From assembly GCA_002344055.1 (NCBI GenBank), contig DDTH01000011.1:61036-125035 (forward strand): a stretch of 64,000 nt of DNA. Reading direction: 5' to 3'. Made by a program: the position numbers and the translations under genes. The notes under the pieces were generated by a model that was given only the letters and a program-made list of their open reading frames with translations, was not told the origin of the DNA and did not search any database. This DNA comes from Sphingomonadales bacterium UBA2369 (lineage in GTDB: Bacteria; Pseudomonadota; Alphaproteobacteria; Sphingomonadales; Sphingomonadaceae). Shown here in pieces: positions 25,799-34,109 of the stretch. How positions within the stretch are numbered: the stretch's first letter is position 1; every line of letters begins with the position of its first letter.

Positions 25799-26395
25799 CT
25801 AGTCCCGCAGCCGCCCGTCCCGCCGCGCCATTTCCTCGTCGCAGTCGTCGATCCAGCAACTCAGGCCGAGCATCTCGATGCGGGTGCGGACCTTGCCGGC
25901 CGGCCGGATCGAAACCAGTCGGTCGAGAATGATCAGGTGCCGGTAATAGCCGTTGTGGCCATATTCGCCCGGATCACGCGCCCGCCGGCCAATGAATTCG
26001 ACCGCATAGACCGATGCGTCCCCCACCCCTTCCGGCTCGGGGACGCGCGCCAGCAGGCGCTGCTGTTCGGGCCATCCGGCATCGAGCCAGGTCGGCGCTT
26101 CCGAACCGAGCCTGTCGTCGGACAGGATCCGCACCGGCGGCGGCGCCTCGCCTTCCGGGACGAAGCCCGATTCCTCCAGGCCCACCAGCCAGAAACCGCG
26201 GATGCGCTCGCTTTCGAGCAGATCGACGCAATCCCGATAGCGCCGCTGAACGATGAAATCTCCCTCGCGCACGCCGCAGGCTTCGTCGGCAATTCGCGGC
26301 GGTCGCGGACCCTGCGGCGTGCCGAACATGGCCAGCACGGCCAGGATGGCGGCGATTGCCAGGATGCCGAAGATAGCCAGAATGCCCGACTTCAT
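25799..26395 (-). CDS. Membrane-anchored protein of unknown function
   Basis: A 198-residue protein with one N-terminal TM/signal anchor (ILAIFGILAIAAILAVLAMF) and a soluble, acidic domain with four Cys (residues about 40, 56 and the pair CWIDDC near the C-terminus). Not recognised. It shares the GTA strand but has no GTA counterpart. The 139 bases upstream show no gene. Confidence 0.65.
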   Translation of the reverse strand: MKSGILAIFGILAIAAILAVLAMFGTPQGPRPPRIADEACGVREGDFIVQRRYRDCVDLLESERIRGFWLVGLEESGFVPEGEAPPPVRILSDDRLGSEAPTWLDAGWPEQQRLLARVPEPEGVGDASVYAVEFIGRRARDPGEYGHNGYYRHLIILDRLVSIRPAGKVRTRIEMLGLSCWIDDCDEEMARRDGRLRD

Positions 26396-26534
26396 TCCCT
26401 CATCTTAATCCTCCGCCAGTTTCTGTCATCTCGCCGTCAAGCCAAAGCCGTCATCCGAGAAACCTCTGCACGGGCCGCGACGCTTCCGCACCTCGCCCCT
26501 TCCCATTTACGGCCCGCCCCGTCTAACTATCCCG

Positions 26535-27095
26535 ATGATCGACACCGCCGCCGCGGATCGCGGGCAATTCCAGCCCTTCCTCCTTACCGGCGAGCGCTTG
26601 CTCTGGACTGGCCGGCCGACGCGTGGCGCCCCGTTCAACTGCAGCGGCCTTGCCTTCGGTCTCGTATTTCTCGGTTTCGCCTGCTTCTGGACCTTCTTCA
26701 GCTACGTGCTCGCTGGCGAGATCTGGTTTTCCGCTTTCGGCATCCCGTTCATCCTCGCTGGCCTGTTCATGGTCTTCGGCCGCCCCCTGCTCAATCTCTT
26801 CGTCCGCAAGCGCACCATCTACGCCGTCACCGACCGCCGCCTGCTCCGCCTCACCGGCCCGCGCCTGGACGCGACCGATCTGGACGACGTCGCTCCGCTC
26901 AACCTGACCGAAGGCGCCAACCGGGTCGGCTCGATCTTCTTCAACCTGCCGCAGGCCTGGCCGGCGCAGGGCGTCGATCTCCCCGTCCGCCGCCCGCAGG
27001 GGCTGATCGCCTCCTTCGACAACATTGCCAACGTCCGCACCGTCTACGAACTCATCCGCAAGGAAGCCGAACGCCTCCGCCGCGACCCCGCCTGA
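26535..27095 (+). CDS. PH-like domain membrane protein
   Basis: A 186-residue protein with FLLTGERLLWTGRPTRGAP at the N-terminus, two TM helices (about residues 38-82), and a PH-type segment (TIYAVTDRRLLRLTGPRLDATDLDDV). It is clearly paralogous to the protein at 25084-25698. First of three plus-strand membrane-protein genes (26535, 27114, 27628). Confidence 0.72.
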   Translation: MIDTAAADRGQFQPFLLTGERLLWTGRPTRGAPFNCSGLAFGLVFLGFACFWTFFSYVLAGEIWFSAFGIPFILAGLFMVFGRPLLNLFVRKRTIYAVTDRRLLRLTGPRLDATDLDDVAPLNLTEGANRVGSIFFNLPQAWPAQGVDLPVRRPQGLIASFDNIANVRTVYELIRKEAERLRRDPA

Positions 27096-27113
27096 AACGG
27101 ACCTGTCAGCCTT

Positions 27114-27596
27114 ATGCGCCCCCGCCTCGATCGCCCGCACCGCCCGTTCCGGCCCCGCTGCCTGGTCCTCGGCATGCTGCTGGCCTGGATCGTCGCTTTC
27201 TATCTGCCCGCTTTCCTGATCGCCGCGACCGGCCATGCCGGTTCCGGCAGCGCTTTGTCGGCCATGTGGCTGATGACCGACCGGGTCGGCCTCGCCGTCA
27301 AGCTCGCGCTGGGCGTGTTGTTCATCATCCTGCTGCTCGGCCACCGCAGGGCCATCGCCCTGCCCACCCCCATCCGCGCCGCCGCCGACGCCTTGCTCGG
27401 CGCGCTGGCGATGTTCCTCCTGCTCGCCTTCCTGCCCGAAAGCTGGTCGCGCGGCTTCGGCATCGGCCTCACCGGCACCCGCTTCGATCCCGACACCTTG
27501 CCCTGGTACCTGCTCGGCGGGCTGGCCGCCGGGCTCGTCTTCACCCTCGCCGACGCCAAATGCGGCGAGCTCAGGACCCCGCCCACCGACACTTGA
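27114..27596 (+). CDS. Four-helix membrane protein, unknown function
   Basis: A 160-residue protein with a basic N-terminus (MRPRLDRPHRPFRPR) and about four TM helices (16-38, 56-76, 86-106, 128-147). Not recognised. It lies 18 bases after the PH-like gene, so the two are likely co-transcribed. Confidence 0.6.
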   Translation: MRPRLDRPHRPFRPRCLVLGMLLAWIVAFYLPAFLIAATGHAGSGSALSAMWLMTDRVGLAVKLALGVLFIILLLGHRRAIALPTPIRAAADALLGALAMFLLLAFLPESWSRGFGIGLTGTRFDPDTLPWYLLGGLAAGLVFTLADAKCGELRTPPTDT

Positions 27597-27627
27597 TCCC
27601 CGCCGCGCCTTCCCCGAAGAGTCGGCC

Positions 27628-28329
27628 GTGGACGCCTTCGAATTCTTCTTCACCATCTACAGCCTGCTGCTCGGCTTCGCGCTGGCCGAGCTGATGCTCG
27701 GCTATGCGAACCTCCTGCGCGCGCCGGTCCGTCCAAGCTGGGGCTGGCTGACCCCGACGGTGGGCATGCTGATCTTCCTCGAGATCATCGTCACCTTCCT
27801 CGACGCCTGGATGAAGCTGCGCGGCGTGCCGCTCAACCTCTCCGGCCTGCTCGTCCCGACGCTGATCGCGGTCTCCTATTTCGTCGCCGCGGTCATGGCC
27901 GTCCCGCGCAGCGCGACCGAATGGAAATCGCTCGACGATTATTTCCACGACCGCAAGACATGGATCCTCGGCCTGCTCGCCGCGCCCTTCCTGCTCAACA
28001 CCCTGCTGATCGAGCTTCCGGGTTTCCTAACCGGCGCTTTCGTCTGGGGCACGGCCTTCACCGAATGGGTGATCGCCAACCTGCTCTTCATCACCCTGTT
28101 CCTTGTGCCGATTTTCACCCGCAATTTCTGGGCGAGCCTGCTGCCCATGGTCGCGCTGATCGGCCTGCTTTTCTATTATTACGGCAATTACACCCTGCCC
28201 GATCTCAGCCAGCCGGCGGCGCAATCGCATGCACCCGCGCCAGCTGCTGCATCGGAAACGCCACCAGGCTCACCTCCACCAGCTCCAGCCCCGTCAAACG
28301 CCGCGGCCGCGACCCCTCCGCCGCAGTGA
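27628..28329 (+). CDS. Six-helix membrane protein overlapping the protease gene
   Basis: A 233-residue protein from a GTG start: MDAFEFFFTIYSLLLGFALAELMLG, then further TM helices to about residue 190. The final 40 residues are a low-complexity Pro/Ala tail that is antisense to the prohead protease gene (overlap of 125 bases). Not recognised. Confidence 0.65.
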   Translation: MDAFEFFFTIYSLLLGFALAELMLGYANLLRAPVRPSWGWLTPTVGMLIFLEIIVTFLDAWMKLRGVPLNLSGLLVPTLIAVSYFVAAVMAVPRSATEWKSLDDYFHDRKTWILGLLAAPFLLNTLLIELPGFLTGAFVWGTAFTEWVIANLLFITLFLVPIFTRNFWASLLPMVALIGLLFYYYGNYTLPDLSQPAAQSHAPAPAAASETPPGSPPPAPAPSNAAAATPPPQ

Positions 28330-28588
28330 CCCGATAGCCGAAGCTCAGCCCGTCCAGCGCCCCCGCGCGCAGCAGCCGCGCCGCCCGCGCATCGGTCACC
28401 CGTCCGATCACCCTCAGCCCGCGCCGATCCTCCGACACATGCTCGATCGCGCCGACCGGCACCCCAGCCCGATGCTCCCACAGCAGCGGCACCGCCGCCG
28501 GCAGCCGCCCGAACGCCCCCGCCCGCACCACATCGCCGCCGCTGTCCACCCGATCGAACACCGCCGCATAGCCGGCGAACCGCACCAT
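28205..28588 (-). CDS. HK97 family prohead protease, RcGTA gp4-like
   Basis: A 127-residue protein. Catalytic His in PLLWEHRAGVPVG and catalytic Ser in LDGLSFGYRVT, with the C-terminal ELVEVSLVAFPMQ, all typical of caudoviral prohead proteases (herpesvirus-protease fold). It trims the capsid scaffold. The start overlaps the DUF6127 stop by one base. The gene is shorter than many phage forms but normal for GTAs. Confidence 0.95.
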   Translation of the reverse strand: MVRFAGYAAVFDRVDSGGDVVRAGAFGRLPAAVPLLWEHRAGVPVGAIEHVSEDRRGLRVIGRVTDARAARLLRAGALDGLSFGYRVTAAEGSRPRRLTGLELVEVSLVAFPMQQLARVHAIAPPAG

Positions 28589-28902
28589 CAGCCGGTCACC
28601 TGCCCGAACAGCCCCATCTTCACCGCCATCCCCAGCACCAGCAAGGCCAGCAGGATCCGCACCGCCCAGGTCACCACCGCCGTCCAGGCGCTCTTCTTCG
28701 CGTCGCGCCAGGCCTGCAGCAGCTCGCGCAATTCATCCATATCGCGCCGCGCCCGCGGATCGCTCAGCCCAAGCGTCGTCAGCGCCCGGTCCGCCCCCAA
28801 TTCGCTCGCCTCCTCGACCAGCGCCCGCAGCGTCACCAGCCCCGCGCCTTCCGCCTCCGCCTGCCGCATCAACTGCGCCACCATCGCCTTGTCGGTCATC
28901 AT
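28588..28902 (-). CDS. DUF6127-like small protein between portal and protease
   Basis: A 104-residue protein: a soluble helical part (LMRQAEAEGAGLVTLRALVEEASELGADRALTTLGL) and one C-terminal TM helix (about residues 75-97). This matches the small protein between portal and protease in sphingomonad GTA clusters. The start is set by an ATGA overlap with the portal stop. Function unknown. Confidence 0.82.
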   Translation of the reverse strand: MMTDKAMVAQLMRQAEAEGAGLVTLRALVEEASELGADRALTTLGLSDPRARRDMDELRELLQAWRDAKKSAWTAVVTWAVRILLALLVLGMAVKMGLFGQVTG

Positions 28903-30026
28903 TCCGCCTCCCGGGAGAAGCCGAGCATCTCCCTTTTCTCCGCCACGCTCAGAAAATCCGCCGCGCTCACCTGCGCCCACAATTCCGCCCGGTCCGCATG
29001 CAGCGCGCTCACCTGATCGGCATCCACCGCAAGCCTGAGTCCCAGCCGCTCCCCCACCGCGTCCAATATCTTCCCCGCCATCGGCAGCACCGTCAGCCGC
29101 CAAAGGCTCCGCACCGCCTCGCGATAATTGGCGTAAGCATTGTCCCCCGGCAGCCCGACCAGCATCGGCGGCACCCCGAAGGCCAGAGCGATCTCCCGCG
29201 CCGCCGCCGCCTTGATCTCCACAAAGTCCATGTCGGCGGGCGACAGACTCAAAGCCTGCCATTTCAGCCCGCCCTCCAGCAACATCGGCCGGCCCGCATT
29301 GCCCGATCCGGCAAATTCCGCCGCCATCTCCGCCTTCAGCCGCTCGTACTGCGCCGGCGCCAGCACGCTCCCGTCGCCCGGATCGTAGACCAAAGCCCCG
29401 CTCGGCCGCGCCGCATTGTCCAGCAGCGCCTTGTTCCACCGCGCCGCCGCATTGTGCACCGCCACCGCCGCGGCCGCCGCGCCCAGGCAGCCCAGCCCGT
29501 AATGATCGTCCAGCGGATGCACGCCCCGCACATGGATCACCGCCTCCGCCGCATAGCTCCGCTCGGCCCCTCCAGCCTTGTAGCGATACCCCGACGGCCA
29601 CCCGCTTGCGTCGGCCACCACCTTCACCCGCTCCGGCCGCAACGCGAACAACCGCCCCGGCGCGCCCCGCGCATCCAGCCCGACATGCAGGAACGCATTG
29701 CCATGCAGCAGCAAATGCGTCGCGGCGGTTTCGAGCAGGCCACCGGACAACAGCAGACCCACTCTGCCTGAGCTTGTCGAAACGTAGTCGGCCGAAGGCC
29801 AACGCCTCTCCTTCGCTTCGGCGCCGGCTTCATCCACCGCCACCGACCCCACCGCCTCGCTCACCAGCCGCACGCACCTCTGCGCCACGGCATTGCCGAG
29901 ATACGCCTCCCGCACCTGCGCCTCATAGGATCGCGGCCAAAGCTCCCCGCCCGAACCCCAAGCCGCACCCAGTAAAAAAGGCCGCCCCGGAGCCTCCGAA
30001 GCGGCCTTGCGACCGAACCACCGCAT
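28899..30026 (-). CDS. Phage portal protein, RcGTA gp3-like
   Basis: A 375-residue protein with HGNAFLHVGLDARGAPGRLFAL, EAVIHVRGVHPLDDHYGLG, and ALAFGVPPMLVGLPGDNAYANYREA, all standard in HK97-type portals. It forms the ring through which DNA enters. Residues about 81-89 (VSTSSGR) are read from a dispersed repeat (29764-29783), and codons 7-18 overlap a terminator-like hairpin. First gene of a three-gene block. Confidence 0.95.
   Translation of the reverse strand: MRWFGRKAASEAPGRPFLLGAAWGSGGELWPRSYEAQVREAYLGNAVAQRCVRLVSEAVGSVAVDEAGAEAKERRWPSADYVSTSSGRVGLLLSGGLLETAATHLLLHGNAFLHVGLDARGAPGRLFALRPERVKVVADASGWPSGYRYKAGGAERSYAAEAVIHVRGVHPLDDHYGLGCLGAAAAAVAVHNAAARWNKALLDNAARPSGALVYDPGDGSVLAPAQYERLKAEMAAEFAGSGNAGRPMLLEGGLKWQALSLSPADMDFVEIKAAAAREIALAFGVPPMLVGLPGDNAYANYREAVRSLWRLTVLPMAGKILDAVGERLGLRLAVDADQVSALHADRAELWAQVSAADFLSVAEKREMLGFSREAE
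29764..29783. repeat. Dispersed repeat core inside the portal gene
   Basis: CTGCCTGAGCTTGTCGAAAC is the core of a palindromic repeat common in alphaproteobacterial genomes. It is in frame in the portal N-terminal region and reads VSTSSGR, a low-complexity stretch unlike the flanking portal sequence. Confidence 0.7.
29974..30008 (-). terminator. Terminator-like hairpin within the first codons of the portal gene
   Basis: Minus strand: AAGGCCGC, 15-base loop with internal pairing, GCGGCCTT and then TTTTTT. It covers portal codons 7-18. A similar arrangement occurs at the terminase and capsid gene starts. Confidence 0.6.
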
Positions 30027-30042
30027 CCCTTACGCTCCTCTG

Positions 30043-30633
30043 ATGTTCGCAATCACGATCGCCGCGGCCCTCGCCCTAAATCCTCCCCTGCATTTGCAGG
30101 GGAGGGGGACCGCTCGCGAAGCAAGTGGTGGAGTGGCCGCGCGCAGCGCGGAAACTTCAAAGCAACCCAACCCCTGGCGCTACGAAGAGCCCGGCAACAA
30201 TTGCACCCTCACCGCCAGCCTCGCCGGCAGCTGGGTCCAGCTCCGCTTCACCCGCTGGCGCGACCTCAGCGATTCCATCCTCTTCCACCGCCCCGGCCTT
30301 GCCCCGCTCTGGCCGGAGGAGGGCTATCCCACCAACCGCACCGAGGCCGAGGACGCCGCCGACGCCGAAGCCGCGTACCGGCTCGAAGTCCGCATCGACG
30401 GCCGCCCGGTCGAAACCGTCGCCGCCTTCAACGCCATGATTCTCGATCATGCCGGCCGTCCCGGCCCCACCTACCGCTTCGGCATCCGCCAGCAGCCCTT
30501 CCTGCGCGCCCTGCAACGGGGGCGCACCCTCGAACTCTATCGCGCCGGCCAGCGCCTCGCCCGGATCCCGATCAATGGCCTCACCGCCGACGCCCGCCGC
30601 CTCGCCGCCTGCGCGGCCCGGCCGCTGCGATGA
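30043..30633 (+). CDS. Secreted protein with an in-frame dispersed repeat
   Basis: A 196-residue protein with a short signal peptide (MFAITIAAALAL). Residues about 13-33 (NPPLHLQGRGTAREASGG region) are the translation of repeat family 1 copy d, after which a beta-rich domain begins (NPWRYEEPGNNCTLTASLAGSWVQLRF). Two Cys in the mature part. Not recognised. Divergent from the portal gene, 16 bases apart. Confidence 0.62.
   Translation: MFAITIAAALALNPPLHLQGRGTAREASGGVAARSAETSKQPNPWRYEEPGNNCTLTASLAGSWVQLRFTRWRDLSDSILFHRPGLAPLWPEEGYPTNRTEAEDAADAEAAYRLEVRIDGRPVETVAAFNAMILDHAGRPGPTYRFGIRQQPFLRALQRGRTLELYRAGQRLARIPINGLTADARRLAACAARPLR
30079..30138 (+). repeat. Dispersed palindromic repeat, family 1, copy d (inside a gene)
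   Basis: AATCCTCCCCTGCA..TGCAGGGGAGGGGGACCG, a CTCGCGAAGCAAG hairpin, and TGGTGGAGTGGCC. It lies just after the signal-peptide region of the gene at 30043 and is open in frame. Confidence 0.85.
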
Positions 30634-31046
30634 GCGTCGACAGCCATTGGGCGTTGGTCTTTTCGGCGCTCGCGGCCGCCTTCCTGCTCTGGCACCTCGT
30701 CTCGGGCCGGGTGCCGATCGGCGAGGCCCGGCTATATCGCCGCGACGCCCCGGTCCTTTACTGGTTCCAGCTGCTCGTCCTCGCGGCCTGCTGGACGCTC
30801 GTCGCGATCCTGCTCCATTTCGGCGATCGCCGCGCGCTGATCCTGTTCTTCACCCCGATCCTGATTTGCAACCTGCCGGGCTTCCTGCGCGAGACCCTGC
30901 CCAGGCTGGCGAAGGGCAATGTGCCGGACAGCGACGACCGTGTCGGCCGCGCCTTCTTCGGCTTCTTCCTGACCCTGTTCACCCTCGCCGGCCTTGGATT
31001 CTGTGCCTGGATACTCGTGGATGTCGCGCGAAACCCGCCCTGGTGA
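30630..31046 (+). CDS. Four-helix membrane protein (paralogue of 31101-31529)
   Basis: A 138-residue protein with about four TM helices. The ATG at 30630 overlaps the previous stop (ATGA). It shares LVSG..P......RR..P..YW.(Q/E)LL and W.L.DV.R(N/D)PPW with the protein at 31101, so the two are duplicates. Not recognised. Confidence 0.68.
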   Translation: MSVDSHWALVFSALAAAFLLWHLVSGRVPIGEARLYRRDAPVLYWFQLLVLAACWTLVAILLHFGDRRALILFFTPILICNLPGFLRETLPRLAKGNVPDSDDRVGRAFFGFFLTLFTLAGLGFCAWILVDVARNPPW

Positions 31047-31100
31047 CCCGGCCTGCAACCCACTCTTGCCCTCACACCCCACCCGTGTAGGCTGCCCCCC

Positions 31101-31529
31101 ATGTGGATGAGCTACGAATTCTGGTTCAGCACCTTCATCTATGCCGGGACCGCCGGCATCGCCCTCTTCTCGCTCGTCTCCGGCCTCGCCCCCTTGTCGG
31201 GCCGCGACGCCATCCGCCGCGAGCGTCCGTTCAGCTACTGGCTCGAACTGCTCATCGTCCCGGCAATGTGGGCGCTGGCCGCCTTGCTGATCAGCTATGG
31301 CGACCCGCGCGCGACCGCGATCATCGTCGCCCCCGTCTTCCTCTTCAGCCTCGGCCACGGCGTCAGCGCCGTGCAGGAAGGCCGCGTGCTGGGCAGCGGC
31401 AAGACGCTCGGCCGCGCCCTGCTCCAATTGCTCCTTTTCGCCTTCTGGCTCGGCATGCTGGCGATCACCGCCTGGGTCCTCGCCGATGTGTGGCGCGATC
31501 CGCCCTGGCGCGGGCTGGTGCTGAGCTGA
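31101..31529 (+). CDS. Four-helix membrane protein, paralogue
   Basis: A 142-residue protein with the same helix plan as 30630-31046: LVSGLAPLSGRDAIRRERPFSYWLELLIVPAMW and the closing WVLADVWRDPPW. Function unknown. Part of a run of four related small membrane genes between terminase and portal. Confidence 0.66.
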   Translation: MWMSYEFWFSTFIYAGTAGIALFSLVSGLAPLSGRDAIRRERPFSYWLELLIVPAMWALAALLISYGDPRATAIIVAPVFLFSLGHGVSAVQEGRVLGSGKTLGRALLQLLLFAFWLGMLAITAWVLADVWRDPPWRGLVLS

Positions 31530-31609
31530 TCCGCGCTCTCCGGATCGGGCCGGGCCTTATTCCGCACCGCGCCGCGCCCAACCGCCCGCCACGCCGGACA
31601 GGTTGACGC

Positions 31610-32038
31610 ATGGCGCTGCCGCCCTCCCTGGTCTCCGCCGCCCTGCTGGCCCTGCTCATCCTCGCGCCCGCCGCCTTCTTCATCTCCGCGCGCAAGATCT
31701 GGCTGGCATGGTACGATCGGCCCTATTCCCCCGACGCCAATCCCGGCCTGTTCCGCGTCGATCTGGTCTTCATTATCGCCTTCTCGCTGGCCTTGATCGT
31801 GGCGATACCCAGCACCCGAACCGGGAGCGGCATTTCCGGCTCGACGATGCTGGTAAACGCCACCATCCTTGGCTGGATTTCCGGTCAGACCGCTTCGATG
31901 AGAGTCCTCAAACGCCAGCCGCTTCCACACGAATTCGCCCGCCGGAGCGACGGGCGCGGCTGGGTCCTCTTCGGCATGATCTCCTGGTGCCTCGGCCTCG
32001 CCTATGCGCTGTGGGCATTGAGCGTGATGAGCCGCTAG
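31610..32038 (+). CDS. Four-helix membrane protein (paralogue of 32303-32734)
   Basis: A 142-residue protein: SARKIWLAWYDRPYSPDANPG after the first helix, then three further helices. The protein at 32303 has SAVKVRLAWFGPPVSTRANR at the same place. Not recognised. Confidence 0.64.
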   Translation: MALPPSLVSAALLALLILAPAAFFISARKIWLAWYDRPYSPDANPGLFRVDLVFIIAFSLALIVAIPSTRTGSGISGSTMLVNATILGWISGQTASMRVLKRQPLPHEFARRSDGRGWVLFGMISWCLGLAYALWALSVMSR

Positions 32039-32153
32039 GCGACCGTCAAAGCCCGCAACACCGACTTTTGCTCTCCCACCCTCGCATGCCCCAACGGAAC
32101 GCCGCGCCTCGTCGGCAGTTGGCCCATCATCCTGCCGTTAAAGGGGAATTTCG

Positions 32154-32234
32154 ATGAAGCGTGGTTGCCTGCTCTGGCTGCTTGGCGTTCCCCTGCCGGT
32201 CGTTCTGATTCTCTACTTCCTGTTCTTCCGCTAA
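32154..32234 (+). CDS. 26-residue single-helix membrane peptide
   Basis: An ATG at 32154 with a strong AAAGGGGAA ribosome site 6 bases upstream, then MKRGCLLWLLGVPLPVVLIL and six further hydrophobic residues ending in Arg before TAA. Positive N-terminus and one TM helix. The quality of the ribosome site and the Leu/Pro pattern suggest a real small membrane protein. Confidence 0.55.
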   Translation: MKRGCLLWLLGVPLPVVLILYFLFFR

Positions 32235-32302
32235 GGCCGCGGGGAACGAACCACTGCCGCACGCCCGTGGACGCGGCCATCGCCTTGCCGGTAAGCAGCA
32301 CC

Positions 32303-32734
32303 ATGTTCTCCGCGCTTCACGCCCCGACCATCGCCGAAGCGGCCCTGATTCTGCTCGCCGTCGTCATCCTCCTGATCTCGGCGGTGAAGGTTCGTCTCGC
32401 CTGGTTCGGTCCGCCCGTGTCCACCCGCGCGAACCGCACCTATTTTTGGGTCGTCGTGATCAGCTCGATCGCATTCTGGGCCATTATGCTGACATTGTTC
32501 TTTACGGCCGAGGAGGGGCGGCTCGAACGCAACGTCCTGATGCCAAGTGTATTGCTCGCCATGAACGCGCCTGGGCTCACGGGCGGCTGGCGCACCGCGA
32601 TCCCGCCAGCAACCTACGACTTCGCCGCCGCGCGTGACGCCAGGCCCGGCACGTATCTCGCCAGCTTGTTCGTCCTGGTGCTGGCGCTCGCCGCCCTGAT
32701 TTTGGGGGCCGGCGCTATCCTCGGCGCCTTCTAA
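32303..32734 (+). CDS. Four-helix membrane protein, paralogue
   Basis: A 143-residue protein with an internal start at 32303 (MFSALHAPTIAEAALILLAVV) chosen because the residues before it in the open frame are Arg/Pro-rich and lack hydrophobic order. Related to 31610-32038. It ends 7 bases before the convergent terminase stop. Confidence 0.62.
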   Translation: MFSALHAPTIAEAALILLAVVILLISAVKVRLAWFGPPVSTRANRTYFWVVVISSIAFWAIMLTLFFTAEEGRLERNVLMPSVLLAMNAPGLTGGWRTAIPPATYDFAAARDARPGTYLASLFVLVLALAALILGAGAILGAF

Positions 32735-32741
32735 GCCCGCC

Positions 32742-34109
32742 TCACAATCCCCGCACCTGCGGCTCGCCCTTCCCGCGCAGCATCAGCTCCGTCAGCGCCC
32801 AGACCATCGCGTCCGCCCGGTCCGGCGATCGTCCCGGCCCGGCATAGCCCCCGCCCATCTGCAGCCCGCACAATTGATCCTCCAGTTCCGGAAACGCGCC
32901 CGCAAACCACGCCCTGCCACTCTCGAACAGGGCCGCGACCGGCTCCGCCCGCGCCGCCTTGCCGCGCCGCGCATGGACCAGCCGCACTGGCAGCGCGCAA
33001 TCCGCCGCGCGCAGCACGCTCTCCACCATCTCGCCGCCCTGATTGCCCTCCGCCACCACCCGGTCCGCGCCATGCGCCTCGGCCGCGGCCGACACCGCTC
33101 GCGCCCAGCCCTCCGGCGACAGCCCGGCCACCGAATGATCCGCGATCACATAAGCGAGGCCGTCATCGCCCAGCCCGCAAACCACGATCCCGCAAGCATC
33201 CCCGCCCGCCGAAACCGGCGGATCCACGCCGATGACGATTCTATTGAACCGCTCATCCTGAGGAGCGGACTGAGCGAAGTCGAAGGCCGCGTCTCGAAGG
33301 ACACGGCACTCCTCCACCAAGTCCCGCGTCCAAAGCGCCCCCTCCACATCCTCCACAATCTGCCCCAGCAATTCCTGCCGCCCCAACCGCGTCCCACCGT
33401 AACGCGCCGTCACCTCATCCACGAACGCCGCCGGCAGATGCACATTGTCCGCCGTCGCCCCGCTCGTCACCGCCACGCGGGACCCCGCGGCCCCGGCATC
33501 CGCCGCCAGCCTCTTCACCAGCGCAATCGGCCGGGGCGTCGTCGTCACCAGCACCTTCGGCGCGGCCCCCAGCCGCAGCCCCAGCATCAGATTGTCCCAC
33601 GTCTCCTGCGGCCAGGCGAACTTGGCCAGCTCGTCCACCCAGGCGACATGGTGCTCCGGCCCGCGCAACTTGTCCGGTTTCTCGCCCGAATAGAGATAGG
33701 CCCGCGCACCCCGCCCGAACTCCACCAGCCGCCGCGACGGATAATAGGTCACATCCTCGTCCCAGTCCGCCACTGCCATCAGCCCGCTTCGCCCGCGCAC
33801 CATCACCTCGGCCGCTTCGTCGATCGTCGCGCCAACCAGTGCGATCCGCAGGCCCCGATACCGGCGTGCCAGATCGGTGATCCATTCCGCCCCCGCGCGC
33901 GTCTTGCCGAAGCCGCGCCCGGCCAGGATCATCCACACCCGCCAGTCATCATCCTCTGGCGGGCGCTGCCCCTCATGCGGCACCCACGGCGTTGGCGCGT
34001 TCACCTTGGCAAGGGCCGCATCCAGCCTGCGCTCGACCCCGTCATGCGTCGCGCCGTCAGCGGTCTCCAGCGCCGACCACAGGTTGCTCGTCGCCTTCGC
34101 CAGGTCCAT
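32742..34109 (-). CDS. terL: Terminase large subunit (packaging ATPase/nuclease), RcGTA gp2-like
   Basis: A 455-residue protein. Walker A AGRGFGKTRAGAEW near residue 62, Walker B HVAWVDELAKF with the catalytic Glu, coupling motif VLVTTTPRP, and an RNase H-like nuclease domain starting RIVIGVDPPV and ending DRADAMVWAL. It cuts and pumps DNA into heads. Start at 34109 with GGGGAGG upstream. Residues about 270-286 (FDFAQSAPQDER) are read from a dispersed repeat inserted just before the nuclease domain. Confidence 0.96.
   Translation of the reverse strand: MDLAKATSNLWSALETADGATHDGVERRLDAALAKVNAPTPWVPHEGQRPPEDDDWRVWMILAGRGFGKTRAGAEWITDLARRYRGLRIALVGATIDEAAEVMVRGRSGLMAVADWDEDVTYYPSRRLVEFGRGARAYLYSGEKPDKLRGPEHHVAWVDELAKFAWPQETWDNLMLGLRLGAAPKVLVTTTPRPIALVKRLAADAGAAGSRVAVTSGATADNVHLPAAFVDEVTARYGGTRLGRQELLGQIVEDVEGALWTRDLVEECRVLRDAAFDFAQSAPQDERFNRIVIGVDPPVSAGGDACGIVVCGLGDDGLAYVIADHSVAGLSPEGWARAVSAAAEAHGADRVVAEGNQGGEMVESVLRAADCALPVRLVHARRGKAARAEPVAALFESGRAWFAGAFPELEDQLCGLQMGGGYAGPGRSPDRADAMVWALTELMLRGKGEPQVRGL
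33250..33305. repeat. Dispersed repeat inside the terminase gene
   Basis: CTCATCCTGAGGAGCGGACTGAGCGAAGTCGAAGG..GTCTCGAAGGACAC is the long form of a palindromic repeat common in alphaproteobacteria. It reads in frame as FDFAQSAPQDERF on the minus strand, between the ATPase and nuclease domains. Confidence 0.82.
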
